DNA of 64,000 nt from Polyangiaceae bacterium (GTDB taxonomy: Bacteria; Myxococcota_A; Polyangia; Polyangiales; Polyangiaceae): the NCBI GenBank assembly GCA_947475525.1, contig CANJMI010000003.1:257242-321241 (forward strand). Reading direction: 5' to 3'. How positions within the stretch are numbered: position 1 is the first letter of the stretch; each line of letters starts with the position of its first letter. The position numbers and the translations under genes are program-made. Below are positions 41,803 to 50,863 of the stretch, one piece after another. The notes beneath the pieces are model-generated. The model searched no databases and was not told the origin of the DNA. It saw only the letters and a program-made list of their open reading frames with translations.

Positions 41803-44325
41803 TCACGCTCGTCGGCGCTGGCGCAGAACGATCGCAGCCGGCATCAAGAGCAGCGCGGTTAGGAGGCAGGCGAGCTCGCCCGCGGCCGCCGCGAGACCGA
41901 AACTGCGGATGGCGAGGTTGACCGACAGCGTCAACGCGACGTAGCCGAGCATGGTCGTCAGCGAACACAACACGACGGCTCCGCCTGTCTCGACTACGGC
42001 TTTGACGATGTCCGTTTCGCCATCCTGCTCGTAACGCTTCATCACGTTGACCGCGTAGTCCGAGCCAACGCCAAGAGTTATCGGAAGCGCGATGAAATTC
42101 AGGAAGTTTAGCTTCGAGGCGGCAAGCGCGAAGCCGCCTTTTTGCCAAGGCCACGTCGAGCGAGCGACCGCGAGCACAGCCACCGTCCACACGAGGCCAA
42201 TCACGATCGAGCCCACGACCCACACGCCCGTCGATCGCATCCGGAAGGCTACGACAACGAGCAACACCGTAAGCAGCAGCGACGCGACGATGGCCTTAGG
42301 CGCGTCTTCGACAATCGCGAGAATCATGTCCGCGAAGATCACGCTGCGGCCGCTGCCTTCGACCTTCGAGCCATCGGGTAATTCGGTCACACGAAAGCTC
42401 GCGGCCCACTCGATCAGGTAATGGGCATCCCATACGCTCCGCCCTTTCGCCGGCTCGAGGTAGACGAGTTTCCCGCGCGAGCCGTCGAGCTCCGTGAATG
42501 GGCGCGCGACCGCTTCGGGCAGGTCGCCGATGCCGATCGCCGTCAGCGCCCGCGCCGGGATGAGCTCATCGAGACGCTGCCAGTCAGGCTCCTTCAAAAA
42601 TCCCTTCTCGTGAGCTCGTACGAGAGTCGCGCGGATTTCCTTCAGTTTCGCGAGCTTTTTGTCCTGTTCCTTCGGTAGCAGCGAGAAGATCGTGACGACC
42701 TTGCCGAAGGGTGGGCGTGCGGCGGCGTCACGCTTTGTTTCGAGTGCGCGCGCGAGCGGCTCCACTTGCTCGAGGCGGTCGACGGCGAGGGCGATGCCGT
42801 CGAGGCCGAGGCTCGGGAGGAGGCCGTTGGCGGTGTGCATCAGGCGCCGCGCCTCCGAGGGTTTGTCGACCGGGGAGTTGTCGACGTTCTTCATGTCGTA
42901 TTCCATCGGATCGTTTGCAACGAAGCGCCACGCAAGGACGCCCGCGCCGACGGTGATGAGCAGCCCGACGGCGAGCACCGCGCGAGGGGCACGGGTCACC
43001 AGCCAAGCGAAGGGTCGTCCGTAGAGTGCGTTGCCCCGCGCGGTGAAACCGGTGGCAGCCTCGATAGGCCAGAGGCGCTCCGATACGACCAAGAGTGCGG
43101 GCATGAAAAGGAAGGTCGCAAGCCAACACATCAGCATGCCGATCCCGCCGATCATGCCGAAGTGTTTGAAGCCCCGAAAATCGGTGATCGCGAGTGAACC
43201 GTAAGCCGCCGCTGCTGCTGCCGCTGCGGTGAGTGTGCCGGCCCACGTTCCGATGTGCGCGCTGTGAAGGCTCTCGCTCATCCCCAGTGCGCGGCGCTCC
43301 TCGAGGTAGCGCGCCATGTAGATGATGCCGAAATTGATGCCGTTGCCGACGATGATGCTGAACGAAAACCCGGTCGATTGATCGAGATAGCCGATCAGCA
43401 GGTACGTCAGACCAAACGTAAAGCTTGCCCCGACGGCCACCGTGAGCGCCATCACGAGCAGGGTGCGAATTCGCAAAAAATAGAGGAGGACGACCCCGAG
43501 GATCAGGGCGACGCCCCACGCTCCGACGTGCTTGGAGTCGCTGACGATCTGCTCGTGCAATTCCGCGGACGTGAGCAGATCTCCAGTGAAGCCGACACGG
43601 ATGGCGGCATCGAAGCGTTCCGGCTCGAGCTTCGCTATCACTTCCCGTGCGAGACGCTGCAGCTTCGTTGAGGCCTCGACATCCCCCGACGAGAGTGGCG
43701 TGAGCATGCGGAGGGCCACGACGTGTTTGACGGGATCAAGGTAGTAGCCACCGGGGTACTTCGCGGCCGCTTCATCCGCACCGCCGACCTTCGCCTCGAT
43801 GCGCTTCTTCAGCGTAGCCTCGGTGAGCTCGGGTGGAGGCTCGTCATCGTCGAGCCACGAACCGTTGCGTGACCCGATCTCGTACTCGTAACGCTCCTCG
43901 ATCTCCTGATGCGCCTCATCGACGAGCGCGGTTGGGGCGTAGAGCAGTCGGTTTTGCTCGAAAAATGCCTGTGTTGCCTGTACGCCCGAGTCCACCGAGG
44001 TGACGAGCTCCTTCGGCAACTTCGCAAGCTCGGGGGCGGCGGCATCGACGAACTTCTTCAGGCCTTCGTCGTCCGAGCCTTCCGCGACGACGATGAAGGT
44101 GGACGTCGATTTGAGGCGCTTTTTCACCTCGTCCGCGACGATCACGCTGCGCTTACCGCTCGGTAGCAAATCGCCGAAGCCCGTCTTCAAGGTGAGCTTG
44201 CTGGCGAGGCCCAGGCACACGACCGCCGCGAGCAAGACGGCGCCGATGATGCGCCACGGCGTTGCGAGCTGAAGCTCGGCTAGGCGCTTGAGTGCCCGCG
44301 CCACGCCCCCACGCGAGTCAGCCAT
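41803..44325 (-). CDS. MMPL/RND-superfamily transporter
   Basis: The 840-aa inner-membrane protein has the two-fold RND plan: helix 1 near residue 30, a large periplasmic loop, then five helices (GVALILGVVLLYFLRIRTLL onward), repeated in the second half after a helix at about 450 and a second loop (about 480-610). The family Asp/Tyr-rich helix GVGSDYAVNVMKRY and the earlier GNGINFGIIYMARYLEER are both present. Such proteins export lipids, hopanoids or small molecules using the proton gradient. Its ATG lies 6 bp after the M13 peptidase stop, so the two form an operon. Confidence 0.92.
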   Translation of the reverse strand: MADSRGGVARALKRLAELQLATPWRIIGAVLLAAVVCLGLASKLTLKTGFGDLLPSGKRSVIVADEVKKRLKSTSTFIVVAEGSDDEGLKKFVDAAAPELAKLPKELVTSVDSGVQATQAFFEQNRLLYAPTALVDEAHQEIEERYEYEIGSRNGSWLDDDEPPPELTEATLKKRIEAKVGGADEAAAKYPGGYYLDPVKHVVALRMLTPLSSGDVEASTKLQRLAREVIAKLEPERFDAAIRVGFTGDLLTSAELHEQIVSDSKHVGAWGVALILGVVLLYFLRIRTLLVMALTVAVGASFTFGLTYLLIGYLDQSTGFSFSIIVGNGINFGIIYMARYLEERRALGMSESLHSAHIGTWAGTLTAAAAAAAAYGSLAITDFRGFKHFGMIGGIGMLMCWLATFLFMPALLVVSERLWPIEAATGFTARGNALYGRPFAWLVTRAPRAVLAVGLLITVGAGVLAWRFVANDPMEYDMKNVDNSPVDKPSEARRLMHTANGLLPSLGLDGIALAVDRLEQVEPLARALETKRDAAARPPFGKVVTIFSLLPKEQDKKLAKLKEIRATLVRAHEKGFLKEPDWQRLDELIPARALTAIGIGDLPEAVARPFTELDGSRGKLVYLEPAKGRSVWDAHYLIEWAASFRVTELPDGSKVEGSGRSVIFADMILAIVEDAPKAIVASLLLTVLLVVVAFRMRSTGVWVVGSIVIGLVWTVAVLAVARSTWPWQKGGFALAASKLNFLNFIALPITLGVGSDYAVNVMKRYEQDGETDIVKAVVETGGAVVLCSLTTMLGYVALTLSVNLAIRSFGLAAAAGELACLLTALLLMPAAIVLRQRRRA

Positions 44326-44331
44326 CGGTCG

Positions 44332-46632
44332 TCACCACACCGCGCACGTGCTCTTCGGGTGCATCGCTGCCCCCTCCTTGCACTGGAAAGCATCGGCGAA
44401 TGCCGCGAGGTTGCGCACCGAGCCGTTGACGCGGAAGCGCGGCTGAGAGTGCGGATCCGTCGCGGCGCGCAGCTTCGTCAGCTCGTCGGTGGCCTTGCTG
44501 CACCACACCTGCCCAAGCGAGAGGAAAAGCTGCTGCTTTTCGTTGAATCCCTCTGCCACGAGCTGCTCTTTCGCGTCCGCCCGCAGCGCCACCAGCGCTT
44601 GGTAGGCGAGCATCAGCCCCGCGTTGTCCGCGATGTTTTCGCCGAGCGTAAGCTTCCCGTTTTGCTTCACTCCGGGGAGCACCTCGTAGGCGCCGTATTG
44701 CTCCGCCAGGCATGCTGCGCGCTCGTCGAACTTCGTGCGCACGTCGGGCTGCCACCAGCTCTTCAGGTTGCCATCGCCGTCGTATTGCGAGCCCTGGTCA
44801 TCGAAGCCGTGCGTAAGCTCGTGGCCTACGACCATGCCGATCGAGCCCATGTTCACCGCGACGGACGCGGTAGGCGAAAAGAAGGGCGGCTGCAGGATCC
44901 CCGCGGGGAAAACCATCTGGTTCTTGTTCGCGTCGTAGTACGCGTTCACGGTCTGAGGTGACATGTACCACTCGCTGCGATCGACCGGTTTCTCCACCTT
45001 GGCAAGATCGCGCTCGAAGTCGTAAACGCTCGCGCGAAGCAGGTTGCCCGCGTAAGCCCCGCGCTCGACGCCAAACGGATACGCCTGCCACGTGTCGGGG
45101 TATCCCACGAGGTTTTCCACCTTGGCGATCTTCGCTTTCGCTTGTGCCCGCGTCGCGTCATCCATCCACGCAAGCTCGGGCAGGCGCACTTCGAGGGCGT
45201 CGCGGATCGCCTTCAACATCGTGCGGACGGCGTCCTTGCTCTCGGGCAAAAATCGCAGCTTCACGTAGGACTGCCCAAGCAGCTCACCAAGCGAGCCATC
45301 GGTCGAGGCAACGCAGCGTTTCCAGCGTGGTTTCTGCTCCTTCTGCCCCGTGATTTTTTGCACGAGCTTGAAATTCTCTTGGTCGAATGCGAGGGGCAGT
45401 GCGGAGGACATCGCGTGCAGCACGTGCCACGTCAGGTAGTTCGCGAGCTCTTCGGGCGTAAGCTCCGCCACGACGTCGTTGAGCTTCTCGAAGTACGTGA
45501 CGCTCGTGACGTTGATCTTCGAGAACGGCGCGAGTCCGAGCGAGGGGTTCGCAGCTTTCATCGTGAGCGCCTGGAGGTACGCGCCGTAATCGATTCGTTT
45601 GCTGCGCGCTTTCAATCCACCAAGATCGATCCGGTTGTACATCGCTTGCGGGTCGCGGCGCTCCACGCGTGACTTCGAGATCGCGGCGAGGCTCTTCTCG
45701 ACCTTGAGCACATGCTCGGCGGCACGCTTCGCGTCGGCCTCCGCGAGTCCGCCAAGCGTCATCATCGCGCCGACGTGTCCCTGGTAGTAGCTGACGATGT
45801 CGGCGTACTTTGCGTCGAGGTAGTAGTCGCGGTCGGGGAGGCCAAGGCCATCTTGATCGAGCTGAGCGATTACGGTGGTTGCGTCTTTGTCGTCGGGGCC
45901 GCTGCCGATCGCGAAGAACGGGTGGATGCCCGCACGGTGCAGGTCGGCGAGGAGGCTTTCGAAGGCCTCGGTCGCAACGGGCGCGGAGGGTGCAGCCTTG
46001 GAGTTCGCCGCTTTTTTATTGGGTTTCGCGTGCGTGTGCTGGGCGTTCGCTTCTCCGGAATGCACCTCGCGGCTATGCGCGTGGATCTCCGTCGGCTTCG
46101 CTGCGTCCTTCGTCCCCGTCGTCGCAAAGCCGGGCCGCAAATCGATGGTCTTCGCTTCGGCCTCGAGGCTCGAGCGGAGTGCGGCAACGCGGGCGAGAAT
46201 CGCTTTCACGTCACCGAGTCCGGCTTTCTCGATGGCGGCTTCGTCAACGCACGACGTGTAATAATCGCCCAGTTTTTGTTCATCGGGCGTCTTCGCGGCT
46301 CCGGCTGCGGCGAGGCCTTCGAGGATCGTCTTCAGATCCTCTTCGTTGCGCTTTTGGATCTCGCTGAAGCTCCGCATCCAGCGCGATTGGTCCGCCGGGA
46401 TGGTCGTGTTCTTGACCCAGTTGCCGCAGGCGAATTCGTAGAAGTCTTCGCAAGGATCCACGGTGCGGTCGAGCGCCGCAGCGTCCAGCCCGACGAACGC
46501 GAGCGTGACTTCTTTCACCGGCGGGCCGGGCGGCGTCGAAGGCGCAACGGAGGCCGGCTTGCAGCTAGGCAGCACTCCGAGAGCGAGTGAGAAAAGTGAG
46601 AGCTGTGCGAGCGATGGGCGAGGGGCCTTCAT
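44332..46632 (-). CDS. M13-family zinc metallopeptidase lipoprotein (PepO/neprilysin type)
   Basis: The 766-aa protein begins with a lipoprotein signal (LFSLALGVLPSC, Cys at residue 24). The C-terminal catalytic domain has both zinc motifs: GHELTHGFDDQGS (HExxH) and GENIADNAGL (third ligand Glu), with the closing CAVW tail of M13 enzymes (HPKSTCAVW). The N-terminal domain carries the PCEDFYEFACGNWVKN block. An unusual Lys/Ala/His-rich insert lies near residues 190-225 (EVHSGEANAQHTHAKPNKKA), possibly metal-binding. It should cleave short peptides at the cell surface. It heads the operon with the RND transporter. Confidence 0.95.
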   Translation of the reverse strand: MKAPRPSLAQLSLFSLALGVLPSCKPASVAPSTPPGPPVKEVTLAFVGLDAAALDRTVDPCEDFYEFACGNWVKNTTIPADQSRWMRSFSEIQKRNEEDLKTILEGLAAAGAAKTPDEQKLGDYYTSCVDEAAIEKAGLGDVKAILARVAALRSSLEAEAKTIDLRPGFATTGTKDAAKPTEIHAHSREVHSGEANAQHTHAKPNKKAANSKAAPSAPVATEAFESLLADLHRAGIHPFFAIGSGPDDKDATTVIAQLDQDGLGLPDRDYYLDAKYADIVSYYQGHVGAMMTLGGLAEADAKRAAEHVLKVEKSLAAISKSRVERRDPQAMYNRIDLGGLKARSKRIDYGAYLQALTMKAANPSLGLAPFSKINVTSVTYFEKLNDVVAELTPEELANYLTWHVLHAMSSALPLAFDQENFKLVQKITGQKEQKPRWKRCVASTDGSLGELLGQSYVKLRFLPESKDAVRTMLKAIRDALEVRLPELAWMDDATRAQAKAKIAKVENLVGYPDTWQAYPFGVERGAYAGNLLRASVYDFERDLAKVEKPVDRSEWYMSPQTVNAYYDANKNQMVFPAGILQPPFFSPTASVAVNMGSIGMVVGHELTHGFDDQGSQYDGDGNLKSWWQPDVRTKFDERAACLAEQYGAYEVLPGVKQNGKLTLGENIADNAGLMLAYQALVALRADAKEQLVAEGFNEKQQLFLSLGQVWCSKATDELTKLRAATDPHSQPRFRVNGSVRNLAAFADAFQCKEGAAMHPKSTCAVW

Positions 46633-46685
46633 GAGGCGGCCATCCGTAGCAGATCCTCGGCTCTCCAGAAACCGCCGACCTCACC

Positions 46686-48185
46686 TCACGGAGCGCGCCT
46701 GCGCCGACCTCGCACAAGCGCGAATCCAAGGAGCCCGATGGCCGCGGCACGCCCCCCGTTTGCGGGAGCGCCCCCAACGGCAACGCAGCCGCAGCCAGGC
46801 TCGGTGGCGGTCTTCGCATCCACGCCGCCGGTCGTGGAGCTTCCAACGCCAACGCTCGCGGCTCCGCCGGAACCTGTAGTGGCTGCGCTGCTGCTGGTCG
46901 CGCCGCCGGTCCCCGTCGAGCCCGCTGTGCCGGTGCCTTCGGGTGGCGGCGTCACATCGCAGTCGCCGAGTGAGTGCTCGAGAGCCCCCTTCGCGAGGTT
47001 CGCCGAGGGTCGCGTACGCGCGCAATAGTCGTCGGTGAGATCGGCGCGAGGCGGAGCCGTCTGCAGCGCGGTTGCGTCACCTTTGAGGGTAAAATCCAGG
47101 CCGAGGGCATCGGTGTAGAGCGCGGTGAAAAAGTCGAGTGGCTGTTCGGCGAGATCGTCGGAGGTCGTGAACGTGCCGCCGTCGCGCATACGCACCTTGC
47201 CCATCAGCAGGTTCGCGTGAGATTCGCCGCTCGTCGTGTCGAAGCGAAAGTCGATGCCGTTCGTCTGAATCAGCGTGTTGTGAAGCACTGTCGTCGAGGC
47301 CGCACGATTGAGGTAGATGCCGACGTCCGAGCACGTCGTGATCACATTGTTTCGGAGCACGCCTCCGGTGTGCTCGACGCTGCAAGGTACGTTCGGGTCG
47401 AAGGCCGGTGCGCAAAATTGGGCGCCGGTGCCTCCGCCGCCAAACGAGAGCCCGATCCGAATCCCCCCTGTTTTGTCGTCTTTTTCGCAGACGACGAGGT
47501 TGCGCTCGAAGACCCCGCCCGAGCCTCCGCTCTTCATGAACGCGCCGTAGCTTATCTCGTTGCCGCCGGCCTTGTGGAAGTCGTGCAGGTAATTGCCGCG
47601 CACGATCCAGCCGGCTCCGCCGTCGATGTTGAGCTTCGTCACGGGGTTTCCCGTCGCCCGCGCGTGGGTGTCCGAGAACTCGCTGAACTCCACGAGTCCG
47701 CCATTCGCCATTTGGTATTGGCCGCTGCCATCGGGAGCCGCATTGACCTTGAGCTGCGCGTTAAAATCGCGAACGCGGCTCCTGCGTAAGACGAACCCCT
47801 CGGCCTCGCCGCCGGTGACGTGGAACGCGTGTTCACAGGCGTCATCCGAGGCGCACACACCACGGACGTCGAGCCCTTCGAAGTGCCAGTGCGCGCCCGT
47901 CACGTGAAAGCCCTCCGCGCCGTCAAGCTCGACAGTGGCTCCGAGCGGCGTAGCGCTCGTCACGGTGATCGGGTTCGCCGCCGCGCCGTTCGCGGTGCAG
48001 TTGGCCCCGGCGAGTTTGTAGGTTCCAGCCTGAAGGGTGATCACGTCACCGGGCTTTGCGGAGGCGATGGCGGCGAGCAGCCCGGCGCTGTCGGTGACGT
48101 TTTTCTCGTCGGCCCGCGCCGCTTCGGGAATCGAGAATGCGACCGCGCCGAGCACAACCCCGACCACGAAACTCACGTTTCTCAC
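46686..48185 (-). CDS. Secreted right-handed beta-helix protein with MYXO-CTERM tail
   Basis: The 499-aa protein from GTG 48185 has a Sec signal (VVGVVLGAVAFSIPEAARA), a parallel beta-helix region in the middle (DVGIYLNRAASTTVLHNTLIQ; VFERNLVVCEKDD), then a Gly/Ser/Thr linker and a C-terminal tail GCGCVAVGGAP, hydrophobic helix and RGRRRR. That last part matches the MYXO-CTERM sorting signal of myxobacteria, so the protein is expected on the cell surface after processing. Many such helix proteins bind or cut polysaccharides, but no catalytic site is identified. The open frame runs on to 48692, antisense to lysC, so the start is placed at the signal peptide. Its ribosome site is weak. Confidence 0.85.
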   Translation of the reverse strand: MRNVSFVVGVVLGAVAFSIPEAARADEKNVTDSAGLLAAIASAKPGDVITLQAGTYKLAGANCTANGAAANPITVTSATPLGATVELDGAEGFHVTGAHWHFEGLDVRGVCASDDACEHAFHVTGGEAEGFVLRRSRVRDFNAQLKVNAAPDGSGQYQMANGGLVEFSEFSDTHARATGNPVTKLNIDGGAGWIVRGNYLHDFHKAGGNEISYGAFMKSGGSGGVFERNLVVCEKDDKTGGIRIGLSFGGGGTGAQFCAPAFDPNVPCSVEHTGGVLRNNVITTCSDVGIYLNRAASTTVLHNTLIQTNGIDFRFDTTSGESHANLLMGKVRMRDGGTFTTSDDLAEQPLDFFTALYTDALGLDFTLKGDATALQTAPPRADLTDDYCARTRPSANLAKGALEHSLGDCDVTPPPEGTGTAGSTGTGGATSSSAATTGSGGAASVGVGSSTTGGVDAKTATEPGCGCVAVGGAPANGGRAAAIGLLGFALVRGRRRRAP

Positions 48186-48242
48186 CGGCGGAGCATACCG
48201 CTTGCCATCGTGCGTGGAACGAGCAAAAAAGGCTGAGCAAAC

Positions 48243-49562
48243 ATGCTGGTGATGAAGTTCGGAGGCAGCTCGGTCGCGAACCGCGCTCAGATCGAAAAGG
48301 TCCTCGGCATCGTGGCGGGGCGGGCTTCGCGGCGTCCGGTCGTGGTGTCCTCGGCGCACAAAGGTGTCACCGACGCGCTCGTCAGTGCGGCGAAGGTGGC
48401 GGCGGCGGGAACCTACGAGCCCGAAGCGGTGATTGGTCGCCAGCTCTCGATTGCCCGGGAACTCGGTTGCCCAGATGCGTTGCTCGAGCCGCTCTTCGCG
48501 GAGCTGCGCGATCTGTTGCGCGGGGTGCACCTCGTCCGCGAGCTGTCGCCGCGAAGCCTCGACTACATCTCGAGTTTCGGTGAGCGGATGAGTGTGCGCT
48601 GCATCGCCGACTACTTCACACGTGAGGGAACGCCGGCGACGGCCTACGACGTGTGGGACCTTGGTTTCATCACCGATTCGAAGTTCGGCCACGCGCGACC
48701 GACGGTCGGATTCGCCGAGCGCGCGCGTGCGGCCTACGCCGCGTTACCGCTCGACTGCATCCCGGTCGTCACGGGGTTCATCGGCAAGAACGAGCGCGGT
48801 GAAATCACGACCGTCGGACGCAACGGAAGCGACCTTACGGCCACCCTCCTCGGAGCCGCGCTCGACGCGGAGGAGGTCGAGATATGGAGCGACACGGACG
48901 GCGTGATGACCGCCGATCCACGCATCGTGGCTACCGCGCGCAACATTCCTTACATGCGCTTCGATGAGGCCGCGGAGCTCGCTTACTTCGGTAGCCGCGT
49001 GCTGCATCCGTCCACGCTGCTACCCGCGATGGAATGCCGCATCCCAGTTCGCGTGCTCAACACGAACCGCCCCGCGCATCCGGGCACGGTCATTCAGGAA
49101 GTGACGCCGCCGAATCCGAACCCCGTGACGAGCATCGCCTACACCGAGAATCAATCCGTCCTGACGATCGGCTCGACCCGAATGTTCGGCGAAGTGGGCT
49201 TCGTCGGCGAGGTGTTCGCCGCGTGTGCACGCCACGGCGTGGTCGTCGACATGGTGACCACCTCGGAGGTCAGCATCTCGCTTACGGCCCAAGGAAACGC
49301 GGCCCTCGGTCTGGCGGCCGAAGAGCTGCGGAGCCTCGGCACCGTCAGCGTTCGCACGGGGCGAACCGTACTCGTCGTCGTTGGCCAACACCTCGCGACG
49401 CGCGCCGGGATCGCGGCCGAGATATTGCGGGCGGTCGCGGAGCAGGGGGTCAACGTCGAGATGATCGGCTACGCGGCCGGGTCGATCAACTTGTCGATGG
49501 TGATCGTCGATGCCGACGTCGCTCGCGCGGTTGACGTGCTGCATCGCACGTTGTTCGACTGA
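48243..49562 (+). CDS. lysC: Aspartate kinase
   Basis: The 439-aa enzyme phosphorylates aspartate, the entry step to lysine, threonine, methionine and diaminopimelate. The kinase half starts [13 protein letters not shown], with [37 protein letters not shown] and [17 protein letters not shown]; two ACT domains follow from about residue 300 ([43 protein letters not shown]). They should give feedback control by lysine or threonine. The length and ACT order fit the LysC/Thr-sensitive monofunctional group. The beta-helix gene is divergent, 57 bp away. Confidence 0.96.
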   Translation: MLVMKFGGSSVANRAQIEKVLGIVAGRASRRPVVVSSAHKGVTDALVSAAKVAAAGTYEPEAVIGRQLSIARELGCPDALLEPLFAELRDLLRGVHLVRELSPRSLDYISSFGERMSVRCIADYFTREGTPATAYDVWDLGFITDSKFGHARPTVGFAERARAAYAALPLDCIPVVTGFIGKNERGEITTVGRNGSDLTATLLGAALDAEEVEIWSDTDGVMTADPRIVATARNIPYMRFDEAAELAYFGSRVLHPSTLLPAMECRIPVRVLNTNRPAHPGTVIQEVTPPNPNPVTSIAYTENQSVLTIGSTRMFGEVGFVGEVFAACARHGVVVDMVTTSEVSISLTAQGNAALGLAAEELRSLGTVSVRTGRTVLVVVGQHLATRAGIAAEILRAVAEQGVNVEMIGYAAGSINLSMVIVDADVARAVDVLHRTLFD

Positions 49563-49571
49563 CGGCAGTTC

Positions 49572-49618
49572 GCGGATCGCGATCGGGCCGCTCGCCGCAC
49601 GCGCGGATCGCGATCCGC
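49572..49618. promoter_or_regulatory. Two near-palindromic GCGGATCGCGATC sites 31 bp apart
   Basis: The right site (49603-49618) is the perfect 16-bp palindrome GCGGATCGCGATCCGC. The left site (49572-49587) shares its first 13 bases (GCGGATCGCGATC) and departs only at the end. The centres are 31 bp apart, close to three helical turns, in the gap between lysC and the kinase gene at 49694. A dimeric regulator site or a terminator stem is possible; no T-run follows, so an operator fits better. Confidence 0.5.
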
Positions 49619-49693
49619 TTTGTGAGACGTGATTTCGCGTGGTTTGCTCGTGAAACGCCGTGGCACGAAACTCGCTCCAGTGGGGGGGCCGAC

Positions 49694-50863
49694 ATGGGTT
49701 TCACACAGGTCACAACGGAGCGCGCGCGGCTCCCCGTCCGTTTGCGGTCGGTGGGCGTCGCGCCGTCGCACCTAGGGCGCTTCGAGCTCGTCCGCAAGCT
49801 CGGGGCCGGGGGGATGGCCACCGTGTGGCTCGCACGGACGCTCGGCGCAGGTGGGTTCGAGCGCGCCGTCGCGTTGAAGCGGCTGCATCCGCGTTTCGCC
49901 CGCGATCCCCGCTTCGTGGCGATGTTTCTCGACGAGGCTCGGCTGTCGGCGTGCGTTCACCACGCCAACGTGGTGTCGGTCAAAGACATCGTCACGCACG
50001 AAGGTGAGTTCCTCCTGGTCATGGCCTACGTTCCGGGTCGAAGTGTTGCCGAGCTGCTCGATGCGGCTGCCGGGCAGGCGATGACTCCTGCCGTCGTCGT
50101 CGCGGTTGCGGTGGATCTCCTCGCGGGGCTTCACGCAGCGCATGAAGCCATCAGCCTCGATGACGCACCGCTTTCGATCATCCATCGGGATGTGTCGCCG
50201 CAGAACGTGATGGTCGGGCGTGACGGCTTGGCTCGCGTGCTCGACTTCGGCATCGCGTCGGGCGCGCAAACCCTCGCCCAAGATGACCGCGGGCGAAGTG
50301 GAAAGCCCGCGTATATGGCCCCGGAACAGCTGCTCGGCGACGCGCTCGACCGCACGGTCGACCTGTTCTCCGCGGCCGCGGTGCTGTGGCGCATGCTCAC
50401 CGGAACTGCACCCTTCGCGGGAACACGCTCCGCGGAAAGACTCGCCAACATGGAACGAGGTCCCGCTCGCCCGCGCGACCGCCGCGACGGCGAGGCTGAA
50501 TCGAATGCCCTGCTCGACGTGCTGGCTCGTGCCCTTGCCTACGACCGCGCGGCGCGTCCGCCGACCGCCGCGGCCTTCGCTCGCGAGTTGCGGATGGCGT
50601 GTTCGCCCGCGGCGCCGGAGCAGGTCTCACGGTGGCTTGACGGGCTCGCTCCCGGGCCGAGCGCAGCACCGTCGCGCGAGCGCCTACTCGGTTCGCAGCT
50701 AGAAGCGGACACCGAGGTGAGCCCGGCTCCGTTGCAGTCCTACAAGCGTGTTCGAGCCGAAGCGCGGAATGAAAGCGGTCAACTGCCCCCGCCATCCAAG
50801 CCAAAGCCGTCTCAACTTCGGGGGGGGCCATGGAAACACGTAAAAACGCTGCGGCACGGTTGA
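49694..50863 (+). CDS. Hanks-type Ser/Thr protein kinase
   Basis: This 389-aa kinase starts at ATG 49694, after a run of Gs; GTG 49622 is open upstream. The kinase domain occupies about residues 28-300: KLGAGGMATVWLAR, AVALKRL, IIHRDVSPQNVMV (catalytic Asp), DFGIASG and GKPAYMAPEQLLG. The C-terminal 90 residues are Pro-rich and have no transmembrane helix, so it is cytoplasmic. Its last 34 bp overlap the start of the FHA-AAA+ regulator in another frame, so the two are coupled and the regulator's FHA domain is a natural reader of this kinase's phosphorylation. lysC is 131 bp upstream. Confidence 0.93.
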   Translation: MGFTQVTTERARLPVRLRSVGVAPSHLGRFELVRKLGAGGMATVWLARTLGAGGFERAVALKRLHPRFARDPRFVAMFLDEARLSACVHHANVVSVKDIVTHEGEFLLVMAYVPGRSVAELLDAAAGQAMTPAVVVAVAVDLLAGLHAAHEAISLDDAPLSIIHRDVSPQNVMVGRDGLARVLDFGIASGAQTLAQDDRGRSGKPAYMAPEQLLGDALDRTVDLFSAAAVLWRMLTGTAPFAGTRSAERLANMERGPARPRDRRDGEAESNALLDVLARALAYDRAARPPTAAAFARELRMACSPAAPEQVSRWLDGLAPGPSAAPSRERLLGSQLEADTEVSPAPLQSYKRVRAEARNESGQLPPPSKPKPSQLRGGPWKHVKTLRHG

